Counted from the stretch's first letter, positions 24,989-37,224 are shown. The stretch is 64,000 nucleotides of DNA from Microcebus murinus (GCF_040939455.1 NC_134104.1:11989501-12053500); one strand, 5' to 3'. The notes: generated from the sequence alone by a model not told the origin. Made by a program: numbers and translations.

Positions 24989-24992
<4 letters not shown>

Positions 24993-25309
24993 AATTCATT
25001 GGATGTGCCCTAGATTTTATTCAAATGACAGGCCTTTGAGGAGTGGTTTTAAGTAGAGAGTGGGGGAAGAAAAGAGTTGGGTTTGTTCGCATTGCAGGTA
25101 GTCTCTTTTCAACCTGATCCCAGAAACCGGAAGTGAGGGAGCAGGGAGAATGAGACTGACAAGAAAGGAGGTCTTATTAGGGTGCGTTAGTAAAGTCTCG
25201 GAGGTAGGTGAGGGGAGCTCAGTTTTGCCAGGACTTTGGAGGAGGATGCAGAATGCTTTCCAGAACTGGCCATCCACTGAGTGGGGGCTGTCATTTGTCC
25301 ATTGCATTA
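24989..25309. other. No recognisable feature
   Basis: Short unassigned stretch between a microsatellite and an antisense L1. Confidence 0.35.
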
Positions 25310-25735
25310 TACTGCCATAAACATTCGAGTGCAGATGTCTTTATTATAAAATAACTTTTTTTTCCTTTGGGTAGATGCCTAGTAGTGGGATTGCTGGATC
25401 AAATGGTATTTCTATTCTTAGTTCTTTGAGATATCTCCAAATTACTTTCCACAGAGGTTCTACTAACTTGCAGTCCCACCAGCAGTGTAAGAGTGTTCCT
25501 GGTCACTCCGCATCCACGCCAGCGTTTGTTATTTTGGGGCTTTTTGATAAAAGCCATTCTCATTGGAGTTAAGTGGTATCTCATTGTGGTTTTGATTTGC
25601 ATTTCCCCAATGATTACAGATATTGAGCACTTTTTAATATGTTTGTTTGGCCATTATTCTGTCTTCTTTTGCAAAGTTTCTATTCATGTCCTTTGCCTAC
25701 TTTTTAATGGGGTTGTTTGATTTTTTTTGGAATTT
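25310..25735 (-). mobile_element. L1 ORF2 end fragment, antisense
   Basis: GGGATTGCTGGATCAAATGG and the reversed ORF2 frame ([34 protein letters not shown] blocks at 25602-25399) identify the C-terminal ORF2 region of an L1. Confidence 0.85.
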
Positions 25736-25739
25736 TTTT

Positions 25740-26555
25740 TTTCATTTGCTTCATTTTCCAAGAATGCTTCTAATTGCTTCCCCAGCAGTTTTCTGTTTTA
25801 CGAATGTGCAAATACATCCTTTAATGCATTTGATTCATAGCCTTTCTGTGGGGATATCCCTCCTAGGGCCTCTCCACACCTTCAGCAGGACTGGTTGTTC
25901 TTGTCCTGTGCTTTACTTGCTTCCTGTGTCTTTTGTGCCTCTCATGCATTGTACCCACACCTTCCTATTTCATACCTCACCCCATTTTCAAAGTTTGCTG
26001 CTGCAAGGTAAATTTTCCCATTCTTTCATTTAAAAAAATGTTTTTATTCCATCTTCATACTTGATTGATGGTTTAGCTCTGTATAGATTTCTAGGTTGAA
26101 ATGAATTTTCATGCAGAATTTTAAAGGTAACACTACCTCATTTTTTAGCTTCCAGGGATGATATTGGGAAGTAAGGTGCTGTTCTATGTTTCACCCCATA
26201 GTAGGTAAATTGATTCCCTCTCACTCTCTAAAAACCTTACTTTTTTTGAGGTTCTGAAATTTTATGATGACACATATTCAGCTCTTGGTAGCCCTTTTAA
26301 TTTGGAAATGAATTTCTTTAAGTTTTGGGGGAAATATCTTGCATTGTTTTCTTTTTTAAAAAAATAAATTTTTCTTCTTTTCTTTCTGTATTCCTTCTTT
26401 CTGGAGCTCCTCTTAGCAGGAGTTTTGACCTCATGGAGTGATCCTCAAATTTTTTACTGTTTCATATTTCTAGTCTCTTTGTTCTACTTTCTGGAAGAAT
26501 TTCTTAATGTTTTCTTCCACCTTTATTTTGAGGGTACTTTTAAAACTTTCAATTA
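25740..26555 (-). mobile_element. Old L1 5' region, antisense (left half)
   Basis: T-rich sequence with wording of an ancient L1 internal or 5' region in reverse. It appears to continue after the sense L1 at 26560-27175, with AAGAGCTCTTTTTCTGTTTTC at about 27181. Assignment is moderate. Confidence 0.5.
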
Positions 26556-26559
26556 TGTA

Positions 26560-27175
26560 AAAACTCCAAGAAAACAGTATGGTAGTTTCTCAGAAAATTA
26601 ATAATAGAATTATGATATTATCTAGCAATTCCACTTCTGGATAAATATCCAAAAGAATTGAAAGCAGGGTCTCAAAGAGATATTTGTATACCCACGTTCA
26701 TAGCAGCATTATTGACAATAATCAAAAGGAGGAAGCAACCCAAGTGTCCGTCAGTGGAAGAATAAATAAGCAAAATGTGGTGTATAAATACAAGGGGACA
26801 TCATGCAGCCTTAAAGGGGAAGAAAATTCTGACACTAAAATATGGATGAACCTTGAGGACATTGGGCTCAGTGGAATAAACCACTCACAAAAAGACAAAT
26901 GCTGTCTGACTCCACTTACATGAGGTCTCCGGAGCAGTAAAATTCCCAGACATGGAAAGTTGAATGGTGGTTGCCAAGGGGAAGGTGCAATGGGGAGTTA
27001 CTGTTTAATGGGCAGAGAGTTTCAGTTTTGCAAGATGACGAGAGTTCTGGAGATGGAAGGTGGGAATGGTCGTACAACAACGTGAATGTACTTAATACCG
27101 CTGAACTGTACACATAAGAAACGATTTAGAATATGGCACATTTTATGTTATGTATATTTTATCACAATGAAAACA
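26560..27175 (+). mobile_element. L1M 3' end, sense
   Basis: ATTCCACTTCTGGATAAATATCC, then CCAAGTGTCCGTCAG, GAACCTTGAGGACATTGGGC, GGTGGTTGCCAAGGGG and GAACTGTACACATAAGAAAC, form a canonical old L1 ORF2 tail plus 3' end in the plus orientation. Confidence 0.85.
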
Positions 27176-27420
27176 TTTCCAAGAGCTCTTTTTCTGTTTT
27201 CTGCTTGTTTTGCATAGAATCTTGCGCTCGTTTCAGGAATCAAAATCTTCTCATCTTTGTGAGGAATGATTTTTTTTTTCCTTTGAAGTTAAAAAGAAAT
27301 TCTTCCATTTCCAATAGAATCTCTAAGATTTTCTTTTATCCCTAGTTTGTCAGTTTTGGTATTTGTCTTTAATGTTGAGGGCTTTCCTAGAATATCAGGC
27401 AATGTTCAGCTTTCTATTCA
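27176..27420 (-). mobile_element. Old L1 5' region, antisense (right half)
   Basis: Probable continuation of the element at 25740-26555 on the far side of the inserted sense L1. It is weak and diverged. Confidence 0.4.
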
Positions 27421-27424
27421 TATT

Positions 27425-28985
27425 TAAGAAAGGCAATGCAAAGTTGAATGGAAATTCTCTGTGTTTGGAAGGACATCTTCATGGTTAGATGTCACTATAG
27501 CATTGGGAGACAATTAGGGATCCCAAAACGTCAATATCTGGAGGTCTTTTGTGGAGGGCTTTTCAGAATCTCAAGAGAAAAGTTTATTAAATTGCCTTCC
27601 AAGGTTCCGTACAAGTACAAGGACTCCAGCATTTTGTAAATGGACTTTCATTTTATCCTCATTTTCCAACCTCATTCTTTCATTTATCTCCTGTTTGCTT
27701 AGTTCCCTGAGCTGAGAGCTTCTTTCATTCAGTTTCTCTAGAGAACAAATTTCCTGTCTCAGGTCAAGGAGCTGGGGCTGGGAAATAGAGATGCGACTGT
27801 CCTGTGTGCACTTCACCTATTCTTTCAGCCTTGAGGTTCACTTTCTCCATTTCCCCTGCTTTTCCTTGGGGTTGGGACTGAGTCACGTCTCTGTGCCCCC
27901 ACGAGCTTCTTTCAATCCACTAGTCACTTACCACCTCTCCAGTCACTTTGTCATCTCTTGTCTGGCTCCTGCCCCATTTTCTTTGTCCTTGTGGGTTTAC
28001 ATTTAAGATTTTCTTTCACTGTCATTTTTACAGAGTTTTGGCAAAAAGCAGAAAAAATATGCAAGCTGAATCTGTCTAACTAGGAGTCAAAACTGATATC
28101 TTAAAAAGCCCACCCACCTGATGAGAGAAATGTCCTTCTTATCTCTGATTCATCAACTTGCATTCATCACACCCCATTTCATAGGAACTGGCCTCATTGG
28201 AGACCAACCTTCAAACTTGCAAAAACCAGCCATGGAACTGACCAACAAATGGCAGGCAGTGCAGTGACAGAGGCTGCCCTGGTTAGCCATCAGCCCTGAA
28301 GACGTTTCATCTTGCTTTGATTAGGTTCCCTTCTCTATTCTCATCCAAAATATCTATAGGTTTCAAATGTTTTCTAGGATATCGTTCGCTATAATTTTTT
28401 TCCCTTTGTTTTGCTCAAGTTGTTAGCATGTCCATGTCATAGTGTGTGTGAAGTATTTTGTGGCAGAAACTGTCGACTTCATACCTAACGCCTGTCCTCT
28501 ATTTCATTTTTACTAACGTGAAAGGTGGTCTTACTAATAACCTATCTAACAGAGGAAAACAAACTATCCAACAGAAAGTAAGAGAAATGAACTCACAGCA
28601 TGTAATTGCCCCTTTGGAAAAAAAAATTCACAATGACATATTTTTTTTTTGTTTGTTTAATTAAAACTTGTGTGGTCTAACTCCTTATCTCTAAGACTTC
28701 CTTTTCTCAGCCTTGAAGAGCCCTTGCAGACAGTAAGGGTGTGATCTCTCTGCTCCAACTCTTTGCCTCAGTTATTACAAGAAACACATTTCAAGGACTC
28801 AGATAAGCTGGCTTCACACAGAAAAGAAAAAAAAAAATAGAAAATGCAAACACTGCCACTCCGCAGCTGCTCCTGTTATCAGTCTGCTAAAGCAGAGGAA
28901 AAAAGTCTTCTTTACCCTTTAAAACACCAGCTGCTTTTCCTCAGCTGCCTGGCATTTTCACTCCTTTCTCTGTGTGCTTTGGCCA
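27425..28985. other. No recognisable feature
   Basis: Mostly A/T-rich unassigned sequence. The minus frame at 27816-27571 has some glutamate/leucine-rich residues but no recognisable domain. T-tract near 28640. Confidence 0.35.
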
Positions 28986-28989
28986 CTCC

Positions 28990-29032
28990 CTCCTTCTCTC
29001 TCTTTCTCTCTCTCTCTTTCTTTCTTTTGCTT
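28990..29032. repeat. (CT)n/(CTTT)n microsatellite
   Basis: Pyrimidine tract of CT and CTTT units. Confidence 0.85.
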
Positions 29033-29139
29033 TCTCAGGAAAATAAATAAACTTTGTACTTTTTTCTATCCTAAACCTTGTGTGAGAATTCTTTCTCCAA
29101 CCCACTGTATCTAGTAAGTTGCCACCCTCACAGAACCTC

Positions 29140-29595
29140 AATTCGGTTTACAGCAGCAATGTGACCAAATTTAAAATTAGATTTCCATTCCCCAGTCTCC
29201 TTTACAGAAAAGGCTGTGAGAGTTTTCTGACCAATGAAACAGGAAGCTGAAGTTTCTGGCTGAGGCTTCTGGGAAAGCTGTTTTACATGGGGCTCGCTCA
29301 GCCCCATGTAGGGACTGGCACGAGTCCTTGGACCTTTGCCCTTCCCATTATTCTCGTGTAGACGGTGGACAGGGTGCTGGGGCTGGAGTGTCCCTTCTGC
29401 AGCCGTCAGTTGACCAGCATGAGGGTCAAAGCCACACCAGGAAGGTGGCTGATGCAGGGCAGAAGAAGGCCAGGTGTCTCACAGCGTTTTTGGGCCACCA
29501 CGTTGGACCTGGCCTGCTTATCTCTGGGTTTTATGTTGCATGAGAAAACAACACCTCTAATATATTTAAATCATTATTTAGTCACATTTTCAGTT
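29140..29595 (+). mobile_element. LTR-like repeat (family not assigned)
   Basis: The start CAATGTGACCAAATTTAAAAT, CCAGTCTCCTTTACAG, GACCAATGAAACAGGAAGC and late GTTTTATGTTGCATGAGAAA follow the same layout as the old LTR-like copies at 6240-6600. Confidence 0.45.
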
Positions 29596-29599
29596 ACTT

Positions 29600-29950
29600 G
29601 CAACTGAATGCAACCCACGCTGACACATTTCCTCTGCTCTGTTGTGAATCTGTGCCCAGTTATATGTTCAGAGGCTGCAGTCGTAGAGGCTTCTGCCTAT
29701 GATAACATGGCACCGTCACCCCTTGGTGCTCACCATCTCTGTGTCCCCAGCCTGATCTCCATCTGTCGACACCTTGTGACTCCTTGCCAGAGGGCATCCT
29801 TTGGCCACCAGAGCCTGTTCTGTTTATCAGTGGGACAGGCTGGAAGGGAGTTCCAGTGAGTTAATGTCCCTCCCCCCTCCCCCCACCAGCTGGGAGCACC
29901 CTTCAACCAATGACTGATGGTGTTGGTGTGTAAATACCCCAGTCCCTTGC
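29600..29950. other. No recognisable feature
   Basis: Unassigned sequence between an LTR-like repeat and an AluJ. Confidence 0.35.
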
Positions 29951-29956
29951 CCCTCA

Positions 29957-30246
29957 GGTCTTTTTTTTTCTTTTGAGGCAAGGTCTCACTCTGCCTCCCA
30001 GGCTAGAGCGCAGTGGCATGATCATAGCTCTCTGCAACCTCAACTCCTGAGCTCAAACAATCCTTCTGCCTTAGCATCATGGGACAACAGGCAGGTGCCA
30101 CTGTGCCTGGCTAATTTTCTTATTTTTGGTAGAAACAAGTCCTTGCCATGTCATCTAGGCTGGAATTGAAATCCTGGGCTCAAGCAATCCTCCTGCCTCA
30201 GCCTCCCAAAGTGCTGGGGTGACGAGCATAAGGTGTCACACCCGGC
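29957..30246 (-). mobile_element. AluJ-like dimer, antisense
   Basis: A complete reversed dimeric Alu from a T-rich tail to CACACCCGGCC. It is clearly more diverged than the lemur-type copies and lacks their extra linker, so it is an older primate AluJ-type insertion. Confidence 0.9.
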
Positions 30247-30249
30247 CAT

Positions 30250-31199
30250 CAGGTGGGATAATTCTGGGGCAGGTTCTACACTGGCTCCCAGGGTTCCCCA
30301 GCAGGGTGGGGCTCCAGTTGCCCACAGTACTAACTGGCTAGCTGGCACATGCTTTATTTGCTTCCTTCCCTTCTGTGTCTCGCGTTCCTACTACCCAACC
30401 AGGGCTTAGAGATTATCTCCCAAATAAACCACCTGCACTAGAATCTCTGTGTCAGGGTCTGCTTCTAGGGGGACCCAAACCAAGATAATCAGATTTTACC
30501 AAGCATTGCTTTGAGGTCATGAAAGGGTCCTAGATGTATTTGTGTGCCTTTGGCATGTGCTGAGGGAGTCTTTGCAGGCAATCTCGGTCAGTGGTTTCTG
30601 TTAACACATTTCGGGGCTGCTGTCAATCTTTTTTCAGCGATTCACTTACTTCTCCACAGCTCTCTGTGACCCAGACCCCTGCCTCAGGCTGAGAAAGCAG
30701 TGTCGGTGCAAGGCTCATGTTGGTGGGCAGCCTGATGGGGCTGTCAGGGCAGCCAAAAGGGCTGGACGTGAAATAAAACAGTAAGGAGGGAGGACGCCAA
30801 CCTCAGGTCTGTCGTTTGCAGTTAAATGCAAACGTTCACAATCTGTGATGAGCTTGTATGTTTTACCACGGGTAGGTTGACTTCTCCACCCTCTGGTTCT
30901 GCTGCCTACTGAGAGTTGTCAGAAGATACCTCACAATGTCACAACCAACAGATGATTAGGAATGCTCCAAGTATGCAATGACCTCAGTTTTTAACATTTT
31001 TCAGGATAAGGAGCATACTTGAAGAATAGAGCCAGATCCCATGCCCTTTATTTTCAAAGAAAAGCCCTGATTTAAAGTAGCCGGCCCCATCAACAGAGCT
31101 GGGTTCAGAAGTGAGTGAGACCTTGAGTCTTGGGATCAGGTGTAATCAAACCTGTAATTGTTCTAGAATATTCCACAGTGTATGAAGACATACTTGTTC
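30250..31199. other. No recognisable feature
   Basis: Unassigned sequence with no convincing gene or repeat. Confidence 0.35.
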
Positions 31200-31207
31200 T
31201 TTTAGGC

Positions 31208-31432
31208 CAGGGGTCAGCAAACTACTGCTTATGAGCCCAACTGGGCCCAGGCTTGCTGTTGTAAATAAAGTTTTATTGCAATACAGCCACTCCCGTTTGT
31301 TTGCATAATGTCTACTGTGGCTCCTTTTGTGCCTCAGTGATAGAGTTGACTAGTTGTGACAGAGACTGTGTGGCCTGCAAAGCTTAAATATTTACCGTCT
31401 GGACCTCTACAGGAAAAGGTTGCTGACCCCTG
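31208..31432 (+). mobile_element. Complete nonautonomous hAT (Charlie-type) element
   Basis: 225 bp with matching terminal inverted repeats: CAGGGGTCAGCAAAC at the left and GTTGCTGACCCCTG at the right. It is flanked by an 8-bp TSD, TTTTAGGC (31200-31207) and CTTTAGGC (31433-31440), with one mismatch. Eight-bp TSDs and CAGGGG ends are hallmarks of hAT transposons. It has no coding capacity and would have been mobilised in trans. Confidence 0.93.
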
Positions 31433-31589
31433 CTTTAGGCAACCGCAAAACATCCCACCCGAACCTGCCTGTTCAGGAAACACCTCCCTCGGCCCTTCCC
31501 CTCCCACCCACTACCAGTTCCAATCCATCTGCTCTAATTCCTGGAAACTTCCATGCGCGTGTGAGTCAATTGGCAATCGAAGGCTAGAA

Positions 31590-31715
31590 TACAGGTTCTG
31601 ATTCAGTACCTCTGGGATGGGGCCCAAGACTGTATTTCTATAGTCACAAGCTGCCACAGCCACTGTTTTTATTTCTAACATGCTGGTTTGAGGACCACAC
31701 TTTGAGGAACAAGGC
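31590..31715 (+). mobile_element. MER5-like hAT fragment
   Basis: TTCTGATTCAGTACCTCTGG, GATGGGGCCCAAGACTG and GAGGACCACACTTTGAGGAAC follow the second half of MER5A. Confidence 0.75.
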
Positions 31716-31830
31716 TCTAGGAGACTGGATTTATCTCACCAGGACTTCTTATCAGCGTCACTCACTGTTTGGCATTGCCCTGCAAAGCTACGCCCCTCTG
31801 GGACCCTCTTCCTTCTCTGACATGTATGTG

Positions 31831-31832
<2 letters not shown>

Positions 31833-31861
<29 letters not shown>
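31833..31861. repeat. (CA)n microsatellite
   Basis: About 14 CA units following a GTATGTGTATA run. Confidence 0.95.
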
Positions 31862-31864
31862 CTG

Positions 31865-32757
31865 CATACAGAAGAGGGGTATCACAGCATCCCTTTCCAC
31901 GAGCTGATGAGTTCTGGTCTTCCACTGACAAGCAGCTTCAAGAGTTAAAGAGCTGTGAAGCCCAGAGCAGGAGAGGTGCCAGAACCCTAATTAGTCTCCC
32001 TTTTATATTTAGTTTGCTATTAGATAATGCTCGACACCTGTTCACTAGACAGCTCTGTTTTTAATCGCTTATATTTCACTTTCTTGGATGTGTGGCTGCA
32101 CAGACATGCCATACTGCATGAGTAATAGAGTAAAAGCCGAATAAAATAGCCATTTCTTTGGAATTATTATAGAAACACAACAAGGGACTAAAAACAGCCA
32201 ACGCCAGTCTTGGGCCAACCGTGAGCTGCTGGGGAAGAAAAACAGCTCAGTGTCTGGCATCAGCCCTCCTGGAATTCAGGTGCAAGTTCCTTCCCTCTCT
32301 TTGGTTTAAAGCTCCAGTGAGTCTTTGAAATGTGTTTCCCACCCTCAGGACGAAAAGGGAGGAGGTTACAAGGAGAGCAAGCAGACGGTCTCTATAGAAA
32401 TGATCTAAATGTTTCTAATTTTGATTTGATTATTTCATTAGTGTGAAGTTGCTCAAAATATTCAGTTTCAGCCTTAGGGATCCTGAGACCTTTTCCCAGA
32501 TGCTGCAAGTGAACCAGAAATTTGAAATTCATTTTCAGACCTTTCTTCTTGGGTCCTTGGGCTTATTATCTGTTTGGCAGTGGCTGGAACTGATGGACAG
32601 ATGTGGAGATTCAAATCCATGCACCATGCAAGACCCGTAGGTGGGCAGTGAATGCCTGCCAACCCCATGAGGGTGGGCAGGAAATAGGTAGCAAAACCTT
32701 AGTGAGCTACGGCTATGGGAATAAACTTGATACTGTGACATAGGAACTACCATACCA
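31865..32757. other. No recognisable feature
   Basis: Unassigned, unique-looking sequence. Confidence 0.35.
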
Positions 32758-32773
32758 TTGGTTTGAGAACTTT

Positions 32774-32913
32774 GTTTTGGTTTTTTTTTTAGAAACAGGG
32801 TCTAACTCTGTCACCCTGGCTACCGTGCAGTGGCATGATCATAGCCCACGGCAACCTCAAACTCCTGAGCTCAAGGGATCCTCCTGCCTTAGCCTCCCAA
32901 GTAGCTCAGATCT
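32774..32913 (-). mobile_element. FLAM copy A, antisense
   Basis: T-rich tail, then CAGGGTCTAACTCTGTCACC, CTGGCTACCGTGCAGTGGC, ATGATCATAGCC and CCTCCCAAGTAGCTC: an antisense free left Alu monomer whose head is lost. It shares unusual variants and its left flank (TTGGTTTGAGAAC) with copy B at 33708. Confidence 0.85.
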
Positions 32914-32977
32914 TTTTTTTTTTTTTCTTATCTTCAGAAATAGGTTCACAGGGTATTTTTCTCTTTTTTTTTCACAG

Positions 32978-33345
32978 TCAGCAAGCTGGAGACCAGGAAA
33001 ACTGAGTTTCAGTGTGAATCCAAAGGCCTGGGAACCAGGACAGCCGATGGTGTCAGTTCCAGCCTGAGTCCAAGTCTGAGGATGAGAGCAGACCGATGTC
33101 CCAGCTGGAAGGCAGTCCGGCAGAGCGAGCGCATTCTCCCTTACTCAGTGTTATCTCCATTTGGTCCTTTGAGGAACTGGTTGAGACCACCCCCCCCCCC
33201 CCGCCCAGCTTTCCTTAGTTTACCGATGCAAACATTAATCCCATCCAAAGACACCCTCACTGACACACCCGGAACAATGTCTGACCAAATATCTGGGCAC
33301 CCCATGGCCCAGTCGTTGACACACAAAAGGAACCATCACAGATGA
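32978..33345 (-). mobile_element. MLT2-type (ERVL) LTR fragment, antisense
   Basis: AGCAAGCTGGAGACCAGG, CCGATGGTGTCAGTTCCAG, AATATCTGGGCACCCCATGG and GACACACAAAAGGAACCATC follow the MLT2 LTR in reverse. The middle is replaced by diverged sequence with a C-run. Confidence 0.8.
33190..33202. repeat. C13 homopolymer
   Basis: Run of 13 C residues inside the MLT2 fragment. Confidence 0.95.
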
Positions 33346-33349
33346 ACTG

Positions 33350-33690
33350 GAATTTTGAAACCTCCACTTCCCACCTCCATCCCCCTAGGCTTCTTTGGAG
33401 CATGGAGTCCATAATTAAAAATAAAGAAACACACTGACAATACCCTCTGCATAAAGAGAGACTCTACCTTGAGAACTTTGTCAGAAAGTTCCAGAAAGGA
33501 CCCTGAATTGGTCTGGTTTGGATCGAGTGCCCATCTCTGAAAAACTCACTAGGTCTTCAGGGAGGGGGTTTCCAACCGGTCATCTTGGGGCACCAGCCAG
33601 TCCCTGTGGTGAGGGAGGCAGAGCTGCTGCAATGGACATGGAATCTGCTGGAATTCAAGGGCCTCTAAATCAGGAGGCGAGTGAACAAGT
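33350..33690. other. No recognisable feature
   Basis: Unassigned sequence between the MLT2 fragment and FLAM copy B. Confidence 0.35.
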
Positions 33691-33707
33691 AAACTTGGTT
33701 TGAGAAC

Positions 33708-33876
33708 TTTTTTTTTTTTCTTAAGAGACAGTGTCTAACTCTGTCACCCTGGCTACAGTGCAGTGGCATGATCATAGCCTACTGCAACCTCAAACTCCTG
33801 GGCTCACGTGATCCTCCTGCCTCAGCCTCCCAAGTAGCTGGGACTACAGGCACATGCGATCATGTCCAACAGAACT
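33708..33876 (-). mobile_element. FLAM copy B, antisense
   Basis: Antisense free left Alu monomer with GTGTCTAACTCTGTCACC, CTGGCTACAGTGCAGTGGC and AGTAGCTGGGACTACAGG, more complete than copy A. A short possible TSD, AGAACTT, lies on both sides (about 33703 and 33882). Confidence 0.88.
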
Positions 33877-33884
33877 TGCAGTTT

Positions 33885-34915
33885 TATTTCAACCATTCTC
33901 CAACTGAAATTGAGCATTTTCTTTAATGATGCACACAGCCCACACACTTCAGTAGTATTAATAGTGCCTGTGACTTTGAAATCAATAGAAATGCAGGATG
34001 TATTTCACATCACATGACAGCTAAGGCAGACATTGCAAAATATCACCTGTGCTTGTCAACCACTTTAAAAGAACAGGAATTATGAGGCTTGCCTCTAGCC
34101 TTTGTTATTTCATGCATTAATGAAGAAACAAGGGCATAACTATATCACAGGTTAAGATAACTGTATTGCAATATAGTTGATGCATGTTGGAACCTTCTGT
34201 GTTTTATTGATGAATTTTAAAACAGTTTTCTGAGGAAGGGTCCATAGATTTGGCCAGAGAGTCACTGAGTCCTTTGGAGTGTCATCTATAGGCAATTCTT
34301 GCACGGAGGGAGAGATCTCTGCACCTGTTGCCAGGGCATGAGCTTTCTGCATTGGTGTGTACCTGCCTATCCTTGCAGAGAACCCATTTATATCCGCCTC
34401 ATGACCTTGTCCAGGGGTGAGCCTCAATAGTTGTTGAATGAATATTCACTGCTTCTCTCAAACTTTGGACGTGGGCATATGAATCAAGTATTTTCGATGT
34501 AGGATTTGTCCTTGGGACATATATGAGCCCCTAGAGTCTTGGTGGCTTTGGGGAGGAGAAGCAACGAGGCACAGGCAATGGGTAGAAAACAAGGTGGAAA
34601 ACAGAAGCCTGCAAATGTTAAGTTACTCAAGATGGGAGTTTGCTCTTCATTGACCATTTTGCATGAACAAGTACATACATTTTGATTCTTTATATTCCCA
34701 AAAGCTTCCCCCTTGTTGATTCCTTTCCTCTGGCCTCACAGAGGAACTTACTCATGAACACAGTGGTTGTGTTCCTATTTCCTACACAGGTCCGGGGACA
34801 TGCATAAGGAGGCACAGATGTGGCTCCTCCAAATTCTGGAGAGTTTAAAAATTACTGTGTGCAAATTTCAGTTTGGGCGACCGAGAGTCCCTGTGGCTAG
34901 AGCCTTATCATTGCA
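33885..34915. other. No recognisable feature
   Basis: A/T-rich unassigned sequence with no convincing gene. Confidence 0.35.
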
Positions 34916-34917
34916 GA

Positions 34918-35124
34918 ACAGCGGTGCTCAACCGGGAGCGACTTTGCCTCCCAGGCCACATTTGGAGACATTTTTGGTGGTCACAGCTGGCAAGGAGGTG
35001 CCGCTGGCCCCTGGTGGGTACAGGTGAGGACAGTCTAAACATCCTACACCGTACAGGACAGTCGCTGAGGACAAAGCATTATCAGACCCCAAGTATCAAT
35101 ACAGCCAATGCTGAGAAGCCATTC
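34918..35124 (-). mobile_element. MER20-like hAT element
   Basis: GCGGTGCTCAACCGGGAGCG, CATTTGGAGACATTTTTGGT, TAAACATCCTACACCGTACA and AATACAGCCAATGCTGAGAA follow the MER20 consensus in reverse. Near full length. Confidence 0.85.
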
Positions 35125-35129
35125 AGAGT

Positions 35130-35705
35130 TTTATACCAAAATTGTCACTGAATCTTAGTTTGTTTCTTGACCATTTGCAGAGGCATATGCTAAATCATCA
35201 GAAAAATAAAACCAAAGCAGTGAAAAATCTGCTGCCTCAACAAAAGGAACAGTTTGACAGGTTACAGTTGAAAGCAGTGGCCCTCATAAATAATGCACAT
35301 TTCTTAGAGAAAGAGAATGGCTCCTGACTGAGGGCATTTCTTTCTATAGATTTATATTCTTGAAGCTATTTATGTAACTCCAGAGCTTGTTATGGTTTCA
35401 GCTTGATTGGATATCTTTCTATTTATTAATATTGTCATCTATCATCTACTTATTTTCTAAGATCAGTTTATCATATCAAGAACATGTTGCTTGAACTTTG
35501 GTACAATGGAACAAGATAATTTCTCTTTGGGACAACACATGTGAGTTTCTCGCTTCTTGGGATCTAGCTGTGAGTTCCTAATTTGAATCTGCCGTGGCTG
35601 GAAGTCCCCACCAGCACGGAACTTTGTCCATGACCTCTTCAGGATCGGAGAGACCTTTTCTTTGGGGCAGAGGTGGCCAGGGGACTGCTTCGGCTCATGT
35701 TAAAA
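35130..35705. other. No recognisable feature
   Basis: Unassigned sequence. The 61-residue frame at 35142-35327 is not recognised. Confidence 0.35.
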
Positions 35706-35711
35706 TAAAAC

Positions 35712-36037
<326 letters not shown>

Positions 36038-36059
36038 AAATAAAACAAAACAAAATAAA

Positions 36060-37220
36060 AGTGCGAGGCAGATTCTGGGCATGGGACATTTCACTGTCTT
36101 CCCTCATTTTTCACTATCAAGAAAGGAAAGTGTTGATCCTTTTTATTTTCTCCTGTGCCCAGAGGCAGCCTTTGTTGTTGATTTTAATCTCACTTAATCA
36201 GGCAAACAGGAGACAGGGCTGGGGGTCAACCTAAAGCTGGGGACACAGTTGTCTGCTGGGTGGCTCCTCACCAGCCCCCAGGAGCAGCCCTCGTGGAGAC
36301 TGAGACTTCCGGAGTGTCTTGGGTGGCCAGTAGGTGATGGCTCCACCTTGTAAGGGGTTGCTCCCATGAGCAAGTCGCTCAGCAGAGCTTGCATATTTGG
36401 ACTCAAAGAGGAAGGAGGAGTTTGGAGGCACCTGAGACAGGGGGAACGTTGACATCTCCACCGCACCCCCCACACCCCACTAATGGACAGTGGATGATGC
36501 TTAGGGGGTGGGGCCAGGGCAAGAGGGGGAGGGGGGTGATGCCACATGAGCCCATGTATGACTGCAGCCCAACCAGGTTACAGAGTTAGAGAGGGGTCTA
36601 GTCTCTCTACCTCTCCTCCCCCCCCCCACAACTTCAGTGTAGTTTTGGTGGCCTGGGGGCCCTGCAGCAGAAATGGCCAAGCTCTTGGGATGGGGAGGGA
36701 CAGATGGGAAGGAGGGAGACCTAAGTGAAGTTATTCATGAGCAGAGGGGAGACACAGCCACCCAGAGACCTTAGAGCAGGGCTGCTGTCCCGCAGCCGGG
36801 CTGCAGGGCTTGGTGTGAGGTCACCAGGACTGCGTCTGCACAGGTACCTGCAGGGCAGATGCAAGGCTGCTCCTCCTGTCCTGGGCCATCTATTGGGACA
36901 GAGGGGACTCCCCAGGGGCAGTGAGTCGGGTGGGGCTGGGTACAGGAGTCCACTGAACCCAGAAAGCGGCATATAAACTCGATCCCAACACCACCGAGAT
37001 TGATGCAACAGCATTTGGTGTGATAGCCACACTTCCTAAGGTGACATTCGTGTCACCTTAGATCGAGGGAGAAAGAGCATGGGTGAAGGAAGGGCAGGAG
37101 CATGAATTTTATGCTGAAAATTTGAGGTGGCTTTTGAGCTGTGGAATACAGGAAATTTCTGCATTTTTGTAGAGGAAAGATATTGTGGGTGCACCAGACA
37201 TTTAGGATGTGACTTTAGAT
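36060..37220. other. No recognisable gene
   Basis: GC-richer, with purine/pyrimidine biased patches and a C10 run near 36620. Long two-strand frames at 36194-37032 have no domain and are judged spurious. Confidence 0.35.
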
Positions 37221-37224
37221 TATA

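Noticed and set aside
33703..33889. AGAACTT as a definite TSD for FLAM copy B
   Set aside because: Only 7 bp, and the shared flank with copy A makes a duplication equally likely. It is kept as a possibility only.
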